DNA from: Ruminococcus sp.
Lineage (GTDB): Bacteria; Bacillota; Clostridia; Oscillospirales; Ruminococcaceae
Assembly: GCF_017464355.1 (NCBI RefSeq)
Contig: NZ_JAFUAG010000021.1
Location: 1 to 56,598, forward strand
DNA length: 56,598 bases
Direction of reading: 5' to 3'
Below the pieces are notes generated by a model that worked only from the letters and a program-made list of their open reading frames with translations, did not search any database and was not told where the DNA came from. The translations under genes were made by a program, and so were the position numbers. Below are positions 34,069 to 42,864 of the stretch, piece after piece. The stretch's first letter is position 1. Every line of letters starts with the position of its first letter.

Positions 34069-36429
34069 ATGTATCCGACAATACTTAAAAAAGACCTGAA
34101 ACGCAAAAAGACGATAAACTGCATACTGCTGCTGTTTATTGTCCTTTCAACAATGTTCGCCGCCAGCAGCGTGAACAACATCATCAGTGTGGCAGGGGGC
34201 ATAGACAGCTTCCTGGACAAGGCAGGTGTCACCGATTATTTCATCATATCGGGCGGTGACACTGCTGATGTGGAAAACGTGCTGGACAACAGCAAATATG
34301 TATCTGACTACAAAAGGGAAGAGGCTGTTCTGCTGCAGGGCAAGGAGCTGTTCTCTGACGGTGAGGTCATCGATGAAGACCTGCGCCTTTCGCTGGTGCA
34401 GTCGGTGGACAGACTTGAGCTGAATATCTTTGACGAAAAAGATGAAAAGCTCACCGAGGTGCCCAAGGGCAAGTTTTATTCTTCAAGCACACTGGCAGAC
34501 AAGGGCGGCCTTGACAAGGGCGACAAGCTGACCATAAAGAAAAACGGCGCAGAGTTTGAGCTTGAATATGCAGGCCATGCCAAGGACGCAGTGCTGGGCT
34601 CAAACTTTACAGGCACCCCCAGGATAATCGTTAACGAAGCTGACTACAAGGAACTGCTCGATAACAAAGAAGCTGGCCTGTGCAGCATAGGGCTGTACTA
34701 CATGAACACCACCGACATGGACGGCGTGCAGAGAGATACAGCAGATATCTGCAGCGTACTGTTCTCGGGTGACAGAGCCCTGATACGAATGACCTACATA
34801 CTTGACATGGTGATCGCAGCCATAATGCTGGTAGTCTGCGTGGCGCTCATACTCATAGCCTTCTCGGTGCTGAGATTTACCATAGGCCTGAGCCTTACAG
34901 AGGAGTTCCGCGAGATAGGTGTCATGAAAGCGGTGGGCCTGAAAAACATTTCCGTAAGAACACTGTATATGGTGAAGTACCTGGGTCTGGCGCTGGTAGG
35001 TGCGGCCATAGGCTTCTTCCTGAGCTTGCCCTTCGGCAGGATGCTGCTGCTCTCTTCCTCGAAGAGCATGGTGCTGAGCAATGACAACAGTATCGGTATA
35101 AGCATAGTGAGCGCAGCGGCAGTTGTAGTGATAATAATGCTGTTCTGCTGGAGCTGCACAGGCAGGATAAAGAAGATGTCCCCCATAGATGCAGTGCGCA
35201 GCGGCCAGACAGGTGAGCGCTTCCGCAAAAAGGGCATGATAAGCCTGAGCAAAAGCAAACTGGGCGCAGGCAGCTTCCTGCCCCTGAACGACGTTCTCAG
35301 TCAGCCTAAGACCTACGGCATGATGACAGTGATATTCTCCATATGCATGGTGCTGATAATGGTGCTTGCCACCACAGCCAACACCCTCCGTGACGGCGGG
35401 CTGGTAGGTATGCTGGGCTGTATCGAATGCGACCTGTACATCGACCCGGGATTTGATGACGTATCGGATATACAGACAGGCAATGTAAAGGTCGGGGACA
35501 GACTTGCCGAGATGGAGAAAAAACTTGCGGATAACGGTATGCCCGCAAAGATCACACTGGAGGGCGGATACTTCCTGCCTGTTGAGTTCGGTGACAAGAA
35601 GCTGAACCTGGAGATGATGCTCAACAAGGACACCGATACCGCAGATTACGACTACGTTGAGGGCACCGCTCCTCAGAACGTTCACGAGATCGCCCTCAGC
35701 ACAGTTATGTGCGAACAGCTGGGCGCCGACATTGGCGACAAGCTGAAAATAACCATCAACGACAAGCAGGAGGAATATCTGCTGACCGCAAAGTTCGTAA
35801 GTATGCAGCAGGCAGGCAAGGTGGGCAGGCTGTATCAGGACGTGGACCTGGACTACACCGAAATGGATCAGCACATGGAGTGCGGCATATCATTCGATGA
35901 CCACCCCGACCGCAAGACTATCCTTGAAAGACAGGAAAAGATAAAGGATATCATGGATAACGGCAGGGTATTCACTGTAGGTGAGTTCGTGGATATCAGC
36001 ACCAACTCTGCTGACACCATTGATATGGTAAAGTACATGGTGCTGGCTATCAGCGTGATAATCATACTGCTCATAAGCGTGCTTATGGAGAGATCCTTCA
36101 TATCCAAGGAGAAGAGCGAGATAGCCCTGATGAAGGCTCTGGGCTTCAGGAACAGCTCCGTTTCGGCACACCACAGCGTGAGGTTCATCATCTGCGCAGT
36201 GGCGGCGGGCATACTGGCGAATATCCTCTGCCTGCCCCTGACAAAGCTCATCATGACCCCCGTTTTCAGTATGCTGGGCGGCGACAGTGACATACCCTTC
36301 AAGTTCGATCCCCTGGAGATAAGCGTAGTTTACCCCGTGCTCATGGCAGCCGTGACAGTTATAGGCGCTTCCCTGACAGCGATATACACCAGAACTATCA
36401 AGGCCAGCGACACGGCAGATATTGAATGA
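34069..36429 (+). CDS. ABC transporter permease with FtsX-like domains
   Basis: 787 residues from ATG 34069, preceded by AGAGAGGT. One N-terminal membrane helix, an extracytoplasmic domain, three helices with the FtsX signature (EEFREIGVMKAVGLKN), then a second extracytoplasmic domain and three more helices with a matching SEIALMKALGFRN. This is the duplicated-FtsX layout of MacB/BceB-like or lipoprotein/peptide exporters. The partner ATPase is encoded 223 bases downstream. The longer frame from 33880 is rejected since it would start before the promoter. Substrate unknown; antimicrobial peptide resistance is one possibility. Confidence 0.92.
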   Translation: MYPTILKKDLKRKKTINCILLLFIVLSTMFAASSVNNIISVAGGIDSFLDKAGVTDYFIISGGDTADVENVLDNSKYVSDYKREEAVLLQGKELFSDGEVIDEDLRLSLVQSVDRLELNIFDEKDEKLTEVPKGKFYSSSTLADKGGLDKGDKLTIKKNGAEFELEYAGHAKDAVLGSNFTGTPRIIVNEADYKELLDNKEAGLCSIGLYYMNTTDMDGVQRDTADICSVLFSGDRALIRMTYILDMVIAAIMLVVCVALILIAFSVLRFTIGLSLTEEFREIGVMKAVGLKNISVRTLYMVKYLGLALVGAAIGFFLSLPFGRMLLLSSSKSMVLSNDNSIGISIVSAAAVVVIIMLFCWSCTGRIKKMSPIDAVRSGQTGERFRKKGMISLSKSKLGAGSFLPLNDVLSQPKTYGMMTVIFSICMVLIMVLATTANTLRDGGLVGMLGCIECDLYIDPGFDDVSDIQTGNVKVGDRLAEMEKKLADNGMPAKITLEGGYFLPVEFGDKKLNLEMMLNKDTDTADYDYVEGTAPQNVHEIALSTVMCEQLGADIGDKLKITINDKQEEYLLTAKFVSMQQAGKVGRLYQDVDLDYTEMDQHMECGISFDDHPDRKTILERQEKIKDIMDNGRVFTVGEFVDISTNSADTIDMVKYMVLAISVIIILLISVLMERSFISKEKSEIALMKALGFRNSSVSAHHSVRFIICAVAAGILANILCLPLTKLIMTPVFSMLGGDSDIPFKFDPLEISVVYPVLMAAVTVIGASLTAIYTRTIKASDTADIE

Positions 36430-36477
36430 TGCATAATTTTCGGCGGCGCAGGAAGACGCTGCTGATGACGGACGGTG

Positions 36478-36502
36478 TTTCCCCTGCGGTGCGCGGGGGA
36501 AA
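36478..36502. repeat. Degenerate GC-rich palindrome
   Basis: TTTCCCC-T-GCG and CGC-G-GGGGAAA arms around GTG, resembling the palindromes at 33807-33845 and 55460-55494. It lies after the permease stop and about 60 bases before the ATPase promoter box, as the 33807 palindrome lies about 60 bases before the distal box. Confidence 0.45.
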
Positions 36503-36560
36503 GCTGTGCGGAAATCTCTGCAAGGCATTGATAAAAGAAATTTTCCCGGGGTTTTCGGGA

Positions 36561-36594
36561 TTTAAGGACTATTTAAGAATTTAAGTGCTATAAT
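36561..36594 (+). promoter_or_regulatory. ATPase promoter with TTTAAK-N5-TTTAAK box
   Basis: TTTAAG (36561-36566) and TTTAAG (36572-36577), then 11 bases, then -10 TATAAT (36589-36594). A third TTTAAG lies at 36580-36585. No -35 consensus is seen. Spacing is the same as at 33985-34018, which points to one shared activator, most simply the OmpR-type regulator at 38485. Confidence 0.65.
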
Positions 36595-36652
36595 GCATAC
36601 AGTGGAGGACGAGAGAGGCTCCTCCGAAGACAACAGACAAGGAGAGATAACT

Positions 36653-37411
36653 ATGACGAACGTACTGGAAGTAAAGGACCTTTGCAAGACCTATGTGGTA
36701 AACAAAAGACAGAACAATGTATTGTGCAACCTTGACCTGACCGTCAGCGAGGGCGAGATGGTAGCGGTCATGGGACCCTCGGGCTCGGGCAAAAGCACAC
36801 TGCTGTACACCGTATCAGGCATGGACAAGATGACCGCAGGCGAGGTAAAGTTCTGCGGAAAGAATATGTCCGACATGAAGGACAACGAGCTGGCCGAGAT
36901 GAGGCTGGACGACATGGGCTTCATCTTCCAGCAGATGTACATGATGAAGAACCTGACAGTGCTTGACAATATCATTCTTCCTGCGGTAAAATCAAAGAAG
37001 ACCAGAGAGAGCCGCAGCGAGACAGTTAAGCGCGGCCAGGACCTCATGCGCAAGCTGGGCATAATCGATACCGCCAACAACGACATCAACGAGGTATCGG
37101 GCGGACAGCTGCAGCGTGCCTGCATTTGCAGGAGCATGATAAACTCCCCGAAGATGATATTCGCTGATGAGCCTACAGGTGCGCTTAACCGCACTTCCTC
37201 CGAGGAGGTAATGGAGGAGCTGACAAAGCTCAATGACGAGGGCACCACCATAATGCTGGTAACACATGACGCCAAGGTAGCTGCCAAGTGCAGCAGGGTG
37301 CTGTTCATAGTTGACGGCAGCATAAAGGGCGAGTACGACATAGACCGCAGCAAGCCCCTGCGTGACAGGGAGAGAGATCTCAACAACTGGCTGCTGGAAA
37401 TGGGCTGGTAA
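36653..37411 (+). CDS. ABC transporter ATP-binding protein
   Basis: 252 residues from ATG 36653, with AAGGAGAG upstream. Walker A GPSGSGKST, signature VSGGQLQRA, Walker B MIFADEPTGALN and the switch His in LVTHD are all present. It belongs to the MacB/LolD/BceA-like class that pairs with FtsX-type permeases, and should energise the permease encoded upstream. It has its own promoter with the TTTAAK box and is followed after 24 bases by the DUF4097 gene. Confidence 0.95.
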   Translation: MTNVLEVKDLCKTYVVNKRQNNVLCNLDLTVSEGEMVAVMGPSGSGKSTLLYTVSGMDKMTAGEVKFCGKNMSDMKDNELAEMRLDDMGFIFQQMYMMKNLTVLDNIILPAVKSKKTRESRSETVKRGQDLMRKLGIIDTANNDINEVSGGQLQRACICRSMINSPKMIFADEPTGALNRTSSEEVMEELTKLNDEGTTIMLVTHDAKVAAKCSRVLFIVDGSIKGEYDIDRSKPLRDRERDLNNWLLEMGW

Positions 37412-37435
37412 AGCAGAACGAAAGGAGACAGCAAA

Positions 37436-38350
37436 ATGAATAAACTGGTAAAGGGTCTGCTGGCAGGCGGAGCAGTGCTGCTGCTGACAGGTGCCTGCGC
37501 CATGGCAGTGTATGCGGTGGCAGGCAAAGAGATAAGAGAGAGCAGGCTTGTAAGCGACAAGATAGAGCTTGATGATTTTGACAAGCTGGATATAAGCACC
37601 ACCAGCACCGATGTCACCATAACCGTAGGGGACAGGAACGAGCTGACCTACAGGACCATAGAAGAACTGGCACCGCAGATAAAGGAGAATGACGGCAGGC
37701 TGACCATAATCTCGGAGAACAAGAAAAAGATATCGCTGATGACAGGGACAGTTTCAAAGCAGTATATGGAGCTTACCGTGACCAAAGACAAGCTGGCTGA
37801 GGTGCAGGCAAAGGCCGCCTCGGGGGACGTGACCATAAAGGGCATAAGCTTTGCGGGCAGCGTGGAAACTACCTCGGGAGATATAGATATATCGGGCAAT
37901 ACCGCAGAAAGCCTCAGGCTTGAGGCCACATCGGGAGATGTAAAGCTGTCTGACTCTGTGATAGCTGACCTGAGCGTAAAGACGACTTCGGGCGAAACTG
38001 AGCTGAGAGATGTCAGCGGCGGCAGACTTGACCTTGAGGCCGCCAGCGGAGATATGCTGCTGGACAGATGTGTATTTGAAAGCATAGGCAAGAACCAGTC
38101 CTCGGGAAATATCACATTAAAGAATACAGCAGCTGCTGATATGGATATGAAGTCCTCCAGCGGCGATACAGAGCTGCTGCTCAGAGGCAGCGAGCAGGAC
38201 TACAACTACGACCTGACCGTGACCAGCGGTGATATCAAGGTCGCAGGCAGCAGCCATGAGGGCAGGTCATACAAGAGAGACAACGGTGCGGATAAAAACA
38301 TAAGGCTCGAAAGCACCTCGGGCGAACAGACGATAAGCTTCATCGGATAA
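37436..38350 (+). CDS. DUF4097-family exported beta-helix protein (LiaG-like)
   Basis: 304 residues: a membrane segment at the N-terminus (about 8-30), then repeated strands with the phrase SGD or SGE about every 18-22 residues (AASGDVTIKG, TTSGDIDISG, ATSGDVKLSD), the hallmark of DUF4097 right-handed helices. Relatives (for example LiaG) occur in envelope-stress operons of Bacillota; their molecular role is not known. AAAGGAGA precedes the ATG. It is co-transcribed with the ABC ATPase and ends at a strong terminator before the two-component genes. Confidence 0.88.
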   Translation: MNKLVKGLLAGGAVLLLTGACAMAVYAVAGKEIRESRLVSDKIELDDFDKLDISTTSTDVTITVGDRNELTYRTIEELAPQIKENDGRLTIISENKKKISLMTGTVSKQYMELTVTKDKLAEVQAKAASGDVTIKGISFAGSVETTSGDIDISGNTAESLRLEATSGDVKLSDSVIADLSVKTTSGETELRDVSGGRLDLEAASGDMLLDRCVFESIGKNQSSGNITLKNTAAADMDMKSSSGDTELLLRGSEQDYNYDLTVTSGDIKVAGSSHEGRSYKRDNGADKNIRLESTSGEQTISFIG

Positions 38351-38367
38351 CTTCTCCACCTTATAAA

Positions 38368-38406
38368 GGGCGCAGGCGGCTGCTGTCGTCTGCGCCCGCT
38401 TTTTTG
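38368..38406 (+). terminator. Terminator after the DUF4097 gene
   Basis: GGGCGCAG and CTGCGCCC arms around a 14-base loop, followed by GCTTTTTT. Confidence 0.8.
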
Positions 38407-38419
38407 CATGGGGCGGCAC

Positions 38420-38448
38420 TTGAAAAATATGAGAAAATATGGTATTAT
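38420..38448 (+). promoter_or_regulatory. Promoter of the two-component genes
   Basis: TTGAAA (38420-38425), 17 bases, TATTAT (38443-38448). It lacks the TTTAAK box, so the regulator genes look constitutive. Confidence 0.7.
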
Positions 38449-38484
38449 GAATTGAGAATAAAGCTTTTGGAGAGGAGCGTTCCC

Positions 38485-39147
38485 ATGACGGACATACTTG
38501 TAGTAGAGGACAACAAGGAACTCAGCAGTGTGCTGAGCGATTTCCTGCGGGCTGAGGGCTATGTAGTAAGTGTGGCGGACAGCGGCGAAAGGGCGCTTTC
38601 GCTGTTTGAGAGATACGGGGCAAGGCTGGTGCTGCTGGATATCAATCTCCCCGGTATGGACGGCTTTGCTGTCTGCAAAAAGATACGCGAGCAGGACAAC
38701 ACACCCATACTCATACTTACCGCCCGCGTTGACCGCGAGGACAAGCTGAGCGGCCTGGTGCTGGGGGCTGATGACTACATCGAGAAGCCCTACGATATAG
38801 ACATACTCATGGCCAAGATAAAGGGCATATTCGCCAGGCGGCTGGCACTTGATACTATCACTGACGGTGACATCACCTTAAATCTGGCAGACGGCACCGT
38901 CACCCGAAACGGCGGGCAGATACAGATGACCGCCAAGGAATTCGAGCTGCTGCACCTGCTGATGACAAACAAGGGCCAGCTTATGACCAAGGATATGCTC
39001 TTCGGGAAGATATGGGGTGCAGACAGCGAAAGCGAACAGCAGACCCTGACGGTCCACATAAAGTGGCTCCGCCAGAAGATAGAGGACGACCCCAAGGCGC
39101 CCAGGCATATACTGACCGTCTGGGGCAGGGGCTACAGGTGGGAATAG
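38485..39147 (+). CDS. OmpR-family response regulator
   Basis: 220 residues from ATG 38485. The receiver domain has acidic pocket Glu8/Asp9, phosphoacceptor Asp52 (LVLLDINLPGMDGF) and Lys in EKPYD; the winged-helix DNA-binding domain covers about 130-220 (MTAKEFELLHLLM, LTVHIKWLRQKIE, TVWGRGYRWE). It probably binds tandem direct repeats, and the TTTAAK boxes before the nearby ABC genes are its obvious candidate targets. The partner kinase starts two bases after its stop. Confidence 0.95.
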   Translation: MTDILVVEDNKELSSVLSDFLRAEGYVVSVADSGERALSLFERYGARLVLLDINLPGMDGFAVCKKIREQDNTPILILTARVDREDKLSGLVLGADDYIEKPYDIDILMAKIKGIFARRLALDTITDGDITLNLADGTVTRNGGQIQMTAKEFELLHLLMTNKGQLMTKDMLFGKIWGADSESEQQTLTVHIKWLRQKIEDDPKAPRHILTVWGRGYRWE

Positions 39148-39148
39148 C

Positions 39149-40381
39149 ATGAAAAGCTACGGCAGACTTACGGCGGTCATACTGGTGATATGGCTGGGAC
39201 TGTGGGCAGCGGCGGATATCATCATGCTGAAAAGGAACAGTGCTGTCAGCAGCAGGCAGTATCAGGTGGACGCCGAGCGCATAAAGCAGTCCATAGAAAA
39301 CGGCGGTACCCCCGACGAGGCCGACTACCCTGCGGTGACAGGCATATTCCCCGATGACGGCAGCGAGGACTTCTACTATACCACGAACGAATACGTTGTG
39401 ATAAAGGCGGGTGGCAGGCTCTACCGCCTTGAATACGACGACAGCACCTTCAACAGCTATGCCCGTGCCATGAAGACGGTAAATATAGCCATGGGCGCAG
39501 GGGCGCTGCTGATGGCGGGGGTGCTGATATATCTGGGGCGCAATATAATTGTCCCTTTCAACAGAATAAGCGAGCTGCCCTATGAGCTTGCAAAGGGCGG
39601 GCTCAACCGTCCGCTTAAGGAGAGCAGGCATAAGTATTTCGGCAGGTTCCTCTGGGGACTTGATATGCTAAGGCAAAGCCTTGAACAGGCCGAGCTGCGC
39701 AGGCTTGAACAGGCCAAGGCCGAAAAGACTTTGCTTTTGTCCCTTTCCCACGATATCAAGACACCGCTGGCGGCCATAAAGCTGTATTCCAGTGCCCTTT
39801 CAAAGGGGTTGTATCCCGATAAGGAAAAACAGCGTGAAACAGCCGCGAGCATAAATGCCAAGGCCGATGAGATAGAGGGCTATGTGGGGGAGATAATCAA
39901 GAACAGCAGTGATGACTTCCTGTCCTTCACGGCGGATAACAGACCTTTCTACCTTTCGGAGGTCATGGAACGGCTGAAGGCCTATTACAGCGACAAGCTT
40001 GATGATCTCGCCATAGGCTTTGAGATCGAAAAGTATACCGACTGCCTGCTGGAGGGGGACCCCGACAGGCTCTCGGAGGTGCTGCAGAACCTCATGGAAA
40101 ATGCCATAAAATACGGGGACGGCAGGCGCATAGCAGTTAGCTTCGGCAGCGAGGAGGATATGCGGTTCATCACCGTGACAAACAGCGGCTGCACCCTGAC
40201 AGACAGCGAGCTGCCCCATATCTTCGACAGCTTCTGGCGGGGCTCTAATGTGGGCAGCCGACAGGGCAGCGGCCTGGGGCTGTATATATGCAGGCGGCTC
40301 ATGCAGCTGATGAACGGGGATATCTTCGCTGAGATAAAGGGCGATGAGATGAGCGTGACGGCAGTGTGCAAAAAAGCGTGA
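39149..40381 (+). CDS. Sensor histidine kinase
   Basis: 410 residues. Two membrane helices (about 8-28 and 108-130) flank a small ~80-residue extracytoplasmic sensor domain. A short linker leads to the HisKA dimerisation helix with SLSHDIKTPLAAI (His201) and a HATPase domain with N box (NLMENAIKYG), F box and GSGLGLYICRRLM. It phosphorylates the regulator encoded just upstream. The signal is unknown; placement next to an FtsX-type ABC exporter suggests envelope or peptide stress. Confidence 0.95.
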   Translation: MKSYGRLTAVILVIWLGLWAAADIIMLKRNSAVSSRQYQVDAERIKQSIENGGTPDEADYPAVTGIFPDDGSEDFYYTTNEYVVIKAGGRLYRLEYDDSTFNSYARAMKTVNIAMGAGALLMAGVLIYLGRNIIVPFNRISELPYELAKGGLNRPLKESRHKYFGRFLWGLDMLRQSLEQAELRRLEQAKAEKTLLLSLSHDIKTPLAAIKLYSSALSKGLYPDKEKQRETAASINAKADEIEGYVGEIIKNSSDDFLSFTADNRPFYLSEVMERLKAYYSDKLDDLAIGFEIEKYTDCLLEGDPDRLSEVLQNLMENAIKYGDGRRIAVSFGSEEDMRFITVTNSGCTLTDSELPHIFDSFWRGSNVGSRQGSGLGLYICRRLMQLMNGDIFAEIKGDEMSVTAVCKKA

Positions 40382-40502
40382 ATACATCAGGCGGACGGTA
40401 CGGACAGTGCTGCCCGCCCTTTTGTGTATGCTGCCGGGTAAAATATGGCATATACCCCGAAAAAGTGCAACTGAACTTAACACAAGTGCAATCGCAGGAG
40501 TA

Positions 40503-40531
40503 TTGACATTTAGGGGAAAATCAATTATAAT
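40503..40531 (+). promoter_or_regulatory. Promoter of the membrane protein/GtrB/YfhO operon
   Basis: Perfect TTGACA (40503-40508), 17 bases, TATAAT (40526-40531). Confidence 0.88.
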
Positions 40532-40588
40532 TATGATGATGAACGAAACGGTTCATCTTTATCATCTGTTTATACGGAGGTGTGGGAT

Positions 40589-41146
40589 ATGTTCGGAAGA
40601 GGCACAAACTTTGACAAAGAGATGAAAAGAGCAGAAAAGAGCGCAAGAGCATTTGCGAAGAAAAATAAAAGAGACGCAAAGGAAGTGGAGGATATCATGA
40701 GAGGAAAGACAACTAACACCTTTGATCATGATGTAAGCAACAGAAGCGGTTCCACAGGGAACAACACGCTGCAGTTTTTCATAGGTTTCCTGCTGCTGGG
40801 CGGCGGACTTTACTGGCTGCTCAACTCGTTCACCGTTTATTCGGGCATAGGTGCAGGCGGCTTCGGCGGATATTACAGCCTTTTCGGCATGAGGATAACG
40901 GGCGGCGTTATGCTGATACCTCTGCTCCTCGGTATAGGCCTGATATTCTTCCTTGACGGCAAAAAGCGTTTCATCGGCTACTCGGTGGCTGCACTGGGTC
41001 TGCTGGTCATAGTTATATCGCTGCTGTCTTCGCTGGAATTCCGTGCGAAACACGGCTACTCCCTGTACGTTTATGTTATCATGTTCGCCATGATAGCAGC
41101 AGGTTCAGGTCTGCTTATAAAATCCACTTTCAAGAAAAAGAGCTGA
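40589..41146 (+). CDS. Four-helix membrane protein, unknown function
   Basis: 185 residues. A ~50-residue basic, Lys/Arg-rich N-terminal cytoplasmic part is followed by four hydrophobic segments (about 60-80, 100-122, 128-148 and 158-178) and a Lys-rich end. ATG 40589 is preferred to GTG 40580 since GGAGG then has a normal 9-base spacing. No family is recognised. It is first in a run of four closely spaced genes ending with yfhO, so a role in envelope glycosylation is possible but not shown. Confidence 0.75.
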   Translation: MFGRGTNFDKEMKRAEKSARAFAKKNKRDAKEVEDIMRGKTTNTFDHDVSNRSGSTGNNTLQFFIGFLLLGGGLYWLLNSFTVYSGIGAGGFGGYYSLFGMRITGGVMLIPLLLGIGLIFFLDGKKRFIGYSVAALGLLVIVISLLSSLEFRAKHGYSLYVYVIMFAMIAAGSGLLIKSTFKKKS

Positions 41147-41150
41147 GTGA

Positions 41151-41903
41151 ATGACGTTTGTTTTTCTGGGCATCATCATACTGCTGGTGCAGCTCCCTCT
41201 TGGCTGGACGGCAGGCTACGTGCTCAAGACCATAGGCTTTGCACTGTGCGCAGCGGGCTTCTCGGAGCTGAGAGAGCATTGTGCGCAGGATAATAAAAAC
41301 AATAAGGCTGACCCCCCTGTCCGCGAAAGCGGGCTTGGGGGTATCGCTGTTTGGAGGGCTGTGAGCAGGCTGCTTTCCGCTGAGGGCGCAGGGGGCTTTC
41401 GCACCTCACGGCTGAAAGCCTTGGATATGCTGAGAAAAAATGCGGTAACGGGCATGGCAGCGGGCATAATAAGTGCAGGGGCTGCTGCGGTGTTTGAGTT
41501 TGTATCTCACTCATCGGCAGGGAACTATGTGACCTCCCTTTGCGGCGCTGTGATGACCTTTCTGGCACTGCGGCTGGCAGGGGGCATAACGGCCTTTCTC
41601 TGTGAGCATGATAAGCTTTGCCGTGAATACCGCCTGACCGAGCTGCTTTTCTGTGATACAGGCACCGACCTTCTGAGAATGAAGGACCTCATCAACAAAA
41701 CGGGCATATGCATGGCGGTGAACCTGATATGCGATATACTCAACCGTGTGGTGCCCCTGGAAAGCGTGCAGACCTATGCGGGGTTCATGGCATTTGTAAG
41801 CAAGCTGACGCTGTATGTTTTTGTAATAACTGCCGCTGTCAGGACAAATGCTGTAAGGGCAGGCTTTTACCGCCGCCACCCCAAGCAGCCCGAAGAAGAC
41901 TGA
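41151..41903 (+). CDS. Multi-pass membrane protein, unknown function
   Basis: 250 residues starting four bases after the previous stop, with only a weak Shine-Dalgarno, so probably translationally coupled. It has about five to six hydrophobic segments (2-18, 22-38, 100-118, 125-148, 185-205 and 212-232) with a basic soluble stretch between. No known family is recognised. It precedes the GtrB-like gene by 16 bases in the same operon. Confidence 0.7.
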   Translation: MTFVFLGIIILLVQLPLGWTAGYVLKTIGFALCAAGFSELREHCAQDNKNNKADPPVRESGLGGIAVWRAVSRLLSAEGAGGFRTSRLKALDMLRKNAVTGMAAGIISAGAAAVFEFVSHSSAGNYVTSLCGAVMTFLALRLAGGITAFLCEHDKLCREYRLTELLFCDTGTDLLRMKDLINKTGICMAVNLICDILNRVVPLESVQTYAGFMAFVSKLTLYVFVITAAVRTNAVRAGFYRRHPKQPEED

Positions 41904-41919
41904 TACTGGAGTTGAAATA

Positions 41920-42864
41920 ATGTTATCTGTTATAATACCTGCCTACAACGAGGAGGGCAACGTTGAACGCACCGCCGCCGCTGTGGGCAAAGTTATGGCT
42001 GAAAATAATATAGATCATGAGATAGTTTTTGTGAACGACGGTTCCGCTGACAAGACCTGGGAGAAAATGACAGCGCTGGCAAAGGCGGACAGCCGCATAA
42101 CTGCCGTGAATTTTTCCCGTAACTTCGGCAAGGAGAGCGCAATTTTCGCAGGGCTGGAGACAGCAGCGGGAGATTGCGCAGTGCTGCTGGACTGTGACCT
42201 GCAGTTCCCCGTGGAGACCGTGGTGGAGATGTACCGCATATGGGAAAAGGGCGGGGTGGATATCGTCGAGGGGCGCAAGAAGTCCCGTGGGCGGGAAAAC
42301 CCTGTGTACAAGGGCTTTTCCCTGCTGTTCTACAAGCTGATAAGCAAGTCGGGGGGGCTTGATATGAAGGACGCCTCCGATTTCAAGCTCATGGACAGGT
42401 GCGTCATAGATGCCCTGAACCGTATGCCCGAAAGGCTGACGTTCTTCCGCGCCATGTCGGGCTGGGTGGGCTTCAGGACGGAGAAGGTCTGGTTCGAGGT
42501 CGCCGACCGTGAGATAGGTACCTCAAAGTGGCGCCCATCACAGCTGGTAAAGTTTGCGGTGAACAACATAACCTCCTTTACCTCTGCGCCGCTGCAGCTG
42601 GTAACGGTCTTCGGTGTCATAACCTTTCTGGTTTCGCTGATACTGGGTGTGAACACCCTTTACAATAAATTTTTCGGTAATTCCGAGGCGGGCTTCCCTA
42701 CGGTCATAATCCTGCAGCTGCTGACATCGAGCATAATCATGTTCAGCCTGGGGATAATAGGGTATTATATCGCCAAGATCTATGAAGAGATAAAGCAGAG
42801 GCCCCGCTATATCATAAAAGATATAGTCTGCCGAAGAGAGGATAAGGATAAAAATGGAAAATAA
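41920..42864 (+). CDS. GT2 polyprenyl-phosphate glycosyltransferase (GtrB/CsbB-like)
   Basis: 314 residues. A GT-A glycosyltransferase 2 domain (about 1-220) opens VIIPAYNEEGNV, with VNDGSADKTW and the metal motif DCDLQFP, followed by two membrane helices (about 230-250 and 262-288). Enzymes of this type load a sugar onto undecaprenyl phosphate for later transfer outside the cell. CTGGAG precedes the ATG. Its end overlaps the YfhO gene by 11 bases; GtrB- and YfhO-type proteins together form a known teichoic-acid glycosylation module in Bacillota. Confidence 0.92.
   Translation: MLSVIIPAYNEEGNVERTAAAVGKVMAENNIDHEIVFVNDGSADKTWEKMTALAKADSRITAVNFSRNFGKESAIFAGLETAAGDCAVLLDCDLQFPVETVVEMYRIWEKGGVDIVEGRKKSRGRENPVYKGFSLLFYKLISKSGGLDMKDASDFKLMDRCVIDALNRMPERLTFFRAMSGWVGFRTEKVWFEVADREIGTSKWRPSQLVKFAVNNITSFTSAPLQLVTVFGVITFLVSLILGVNTLYNKFFGNSEAGFPTVIILQLLTSSIIMFSLGIIGYYIAKIYEEIKQRPRYIIKDIVCRREDKDKNGK

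Noticed and set aside
34600-35874. 424-codon minus-strand open frame
   Set aside because: It is antisense to the conserved ABC permease and its composition (His, Tyr, Gln, Cys rich) is that of a shadow frame.
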